64,000 bases of DNA from the NCBI GenBank assembly GCA_026182355.1, contig JAPFBL010000049.1:4609001-4673000 (forward strand), written 5' to 3'. A program made the translations under genes and the position numbers. This DNA is from Hermatobates lingyangjiaoensis (Eukaryota; Arthropoda; Insecta; Hemiptera; Hermatobatidae). Below, piece after piece: positions 62,251 through 64,000 of the stretch; the stretch's first letter is position 1, and every line of letters begins with the position of its first letter. Under the pieces are notes generated by a model, which saw only the letters and a list, made by a program, of their open reading frames with translations, was not told the origin of the DNA and searched no databases.

Positions 62251-63999
62251 CTAACACACGTTGGGCGGTGTGGCTCCCGGCGTCTTACGTAGTCTTCTTA
62301 TGCAATAAACGAACTTAAAAAACTCCTTCCGACCCTGTGTAAGGGCTCCTCGATATGTCTCAGCAACTAACTTCCCAGTCGACATCTCGTACATGAACCT
62401 CTCACTAACATATCTGGGGCACTCCTCCAGAATGTGGGTCACATTCTACATCGGGACCCCACATCAGCAGCCAGGGCTATCACGCCTCTTGAATCTGGAG
62501 AGGTATGCACCAAAGTCTCCGTGCCCGCTGAGGACCTGAGCCAGCAAATGCTCGATTGGCAAGTTGGACATACGTATTCTCGCCTCCACACTTGGCAAGA
62601 ATTTGTACGTCCACCTACCAACCTCACCCTCGTCCCATCTTGCCTGCCACAACCGCATGGCCCATCGTTCCAGCTGTCTTTCCCTGTCCCCGACCTCTTC
62701 CGGAGAATAAACCATCCATCTGGGTCCGTACCCTCTCTTCAGGGAGAACAGCTCTACTCTATATTTTATCTTTATGTCGATGGGCATACCTGTGTCGCCA
62801 GTGCAGAAGCTGTCCGATAACCCTGAGTGACTGCCAGAAGTGCCCTACGCTGATGCGAGACCAGTGTCCTGCAGTGTGCCGAGTTTAAATCAGGGCCCCA
62901 AATAGGTGCGCCATATAGCAAAATGGCCTCGCAAATGGCATTATACAGCGTGCCTCTACTTTTAACACCTATTCCCCAACTCGGCCCTGAGAGCCTACTA
63001 ACACCTTGAACTCCTACTAACAACCTTGAAAGGGCTCTCCCTGCCATTTCATTTATGTGCTTGGTGAAGTTGAAGCCTTCTGCTATCAATATTCCCAAAT
63101 ATTTGGCCTCGCTATTGAAGATTATGCGTGTACCCTCGTAGAAAACACGAGGCATACTTCCTCGGTTCAACTTCCCTTTCAGCATCAGCGCAGAGCACTT
63201 ATCCAGGGAAACTGCACTTTAGCGTAACGGCACCATCTGCTAATTATTGAGAGAGAGTGGTTGGATAACTCCTCTATCTCCCTCCTGGATCCAGCGCAAA
63301 CAACCAAGACCAAATCGTCCACGTAAGCTATTAGTATATGTCCGGCGTCCTGGAGCTCAATCAAGAGGACCTCAAAAAGGTATGTCCACAATACCGGGTC
63401 CAACACCGATCCTTGCGGACACCCCCTCTCAACCACTCTACCCACAGTGCCGTTTCCTGTCCTGACGAACACAGATCTGTCAGCAAAGTAGCTTCGTACC
63501 AACTCTTTTTGCCCGGAACCCTCGACTCTAGGACCTGCCTTAACATTGCTGGTCGCCATGCATGGTCAAAAGCGCCCTTAACGTCGATAAAGAGACCCAC
63601 TACATATTTGGTTTCTGCTTCCTTGACCAGGCATCTAAGCCTCCACAGGGCGTCGTCTGTGGATTTACCACTCATCGATCCATACTGACAGCCGCTCTCC
63701 GCAGTTTGCAAGCAAGCTGTAAGTGGGCCGAGCATCAAAGTCTCCAAACACTTACCCATAGAGGGCAACAAGCATATTGGTCTATATGACGACGCCCTGG
63801 TTGGGTCTTTATCGCCATCCTTCACCAGCATGACGACATCAGCCGCTTTCCATGCTGTTGGAAAGTACCCTAACTTAAAGCATTCTTTGTATATTTGCAC
63901 TAGCGCCTCCCCAATAATGGGGAAAGGCCTTTTTAACGCATATTGGTGGAAGCTCATCCGGGTCCGGAGCTTTAAAATTGCCTTGCTTAGTGAGGGCAA
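62251..63999 (-). pseudogene. R1-like LINE ORF2: RT to C-terminus, continues beyond the right edge
   Basis: RT: SSYRPICLLPSMGKCLETLML (about 63770), LFIDVKGAFDHAWRPA (motif A), RGCPQGSVLDPVLW (motif B), AYVDDLVLVV (motif C, intact), RVFYEGTRIIFNSEAKYLGILIAEGF, GYRTASALATQV, MPIDIKIKYRVE, HLLAQVLSGHGDFGAYLSRFKRRDS, SERFMYEMSTGKLV, ending TPGATPPNVC. Frameshifts or stops near 63540, 63190, 62780 and 62450. The CCHC tail near 62460 is damaged. Confidence 0.85.
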
Positions 64000-64000
64000 T

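Overview
The window looks like arthropod, most likely insect, heterochromatin-style DNA built almost entirely from transposable elements. No host gene, rRNA or tRNA could be supported. The organism call rests on the element types: R1-clade LINEs with three CCHC knuckles in ORF1, RNase H-bearing I/Jockey-type LINEs, RTE elements, three piggyBacs and a Charlie-like hAT. I cannot name a species; a hemipteran is only a guess.

The base layer is a head-to-tail array of R1-clade-like LINE copies, all read from the minus strand, so each unit runs right to left. At about eight places (near 9290, 14800, 30450, 32400, 37660, 48640, 53660 and 62005) the 3' UTR of one unit runs directly into the 5' UTR of the next, with no host DNA recognisable between them. 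Most units carry large internal deletions that often join ORF1 or the 5' UTR to reverse transcriptase (RT). Two lineages occur. Lineage 1 proteins end in TLTL or similar and have 3' UTR hairpin repeats. Lineage 2 proteins end in PGATPPNV and lack those hairpins.

Other elements are nested in this base layer. From left to right: (1) 127-8600, RNase H-containing LINE 'A', with a piggyBac (3243-5797, intact-looking transposase) inside its ORF2; (2) 10765-14020, RTE1 with a long open EN-RT frame; (3) about 16770-20736, degenerate LINE 'D'; (4) about 21895-28575, RNase H LINE 'F', split by an intact-looking hAT transposon (24778-27993); (5) 28538-29497, coiled-coil ORF1 of another LINE; (6) 33741-36235, piggyBac2 with one stop and one frameshift; (7) 37967-42491, RTE2; (8) 50361-52339, LINE 'C' with a 17-bp target duplication; (9) 57418-59425, internally deleted piggyBac3; (10) about 59895-60585, an RTE-like 3' end.

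Three observations stand out. First, every element with readable coding sequence lies on the minus strand, as expected of a uni-strand piRNA cluster. Second, a compact 5' UTR module recurs ten times, eight near-complete, with paired segments that covary between copies and a GGCUAAAGG/GGCGAAAG joining segment like J4/2 of HDV-type self-cleaving ribozymes. Third, lineage-1 3' UTRs repeat a small hairpin with a conserved loop and compensatory stem changes.
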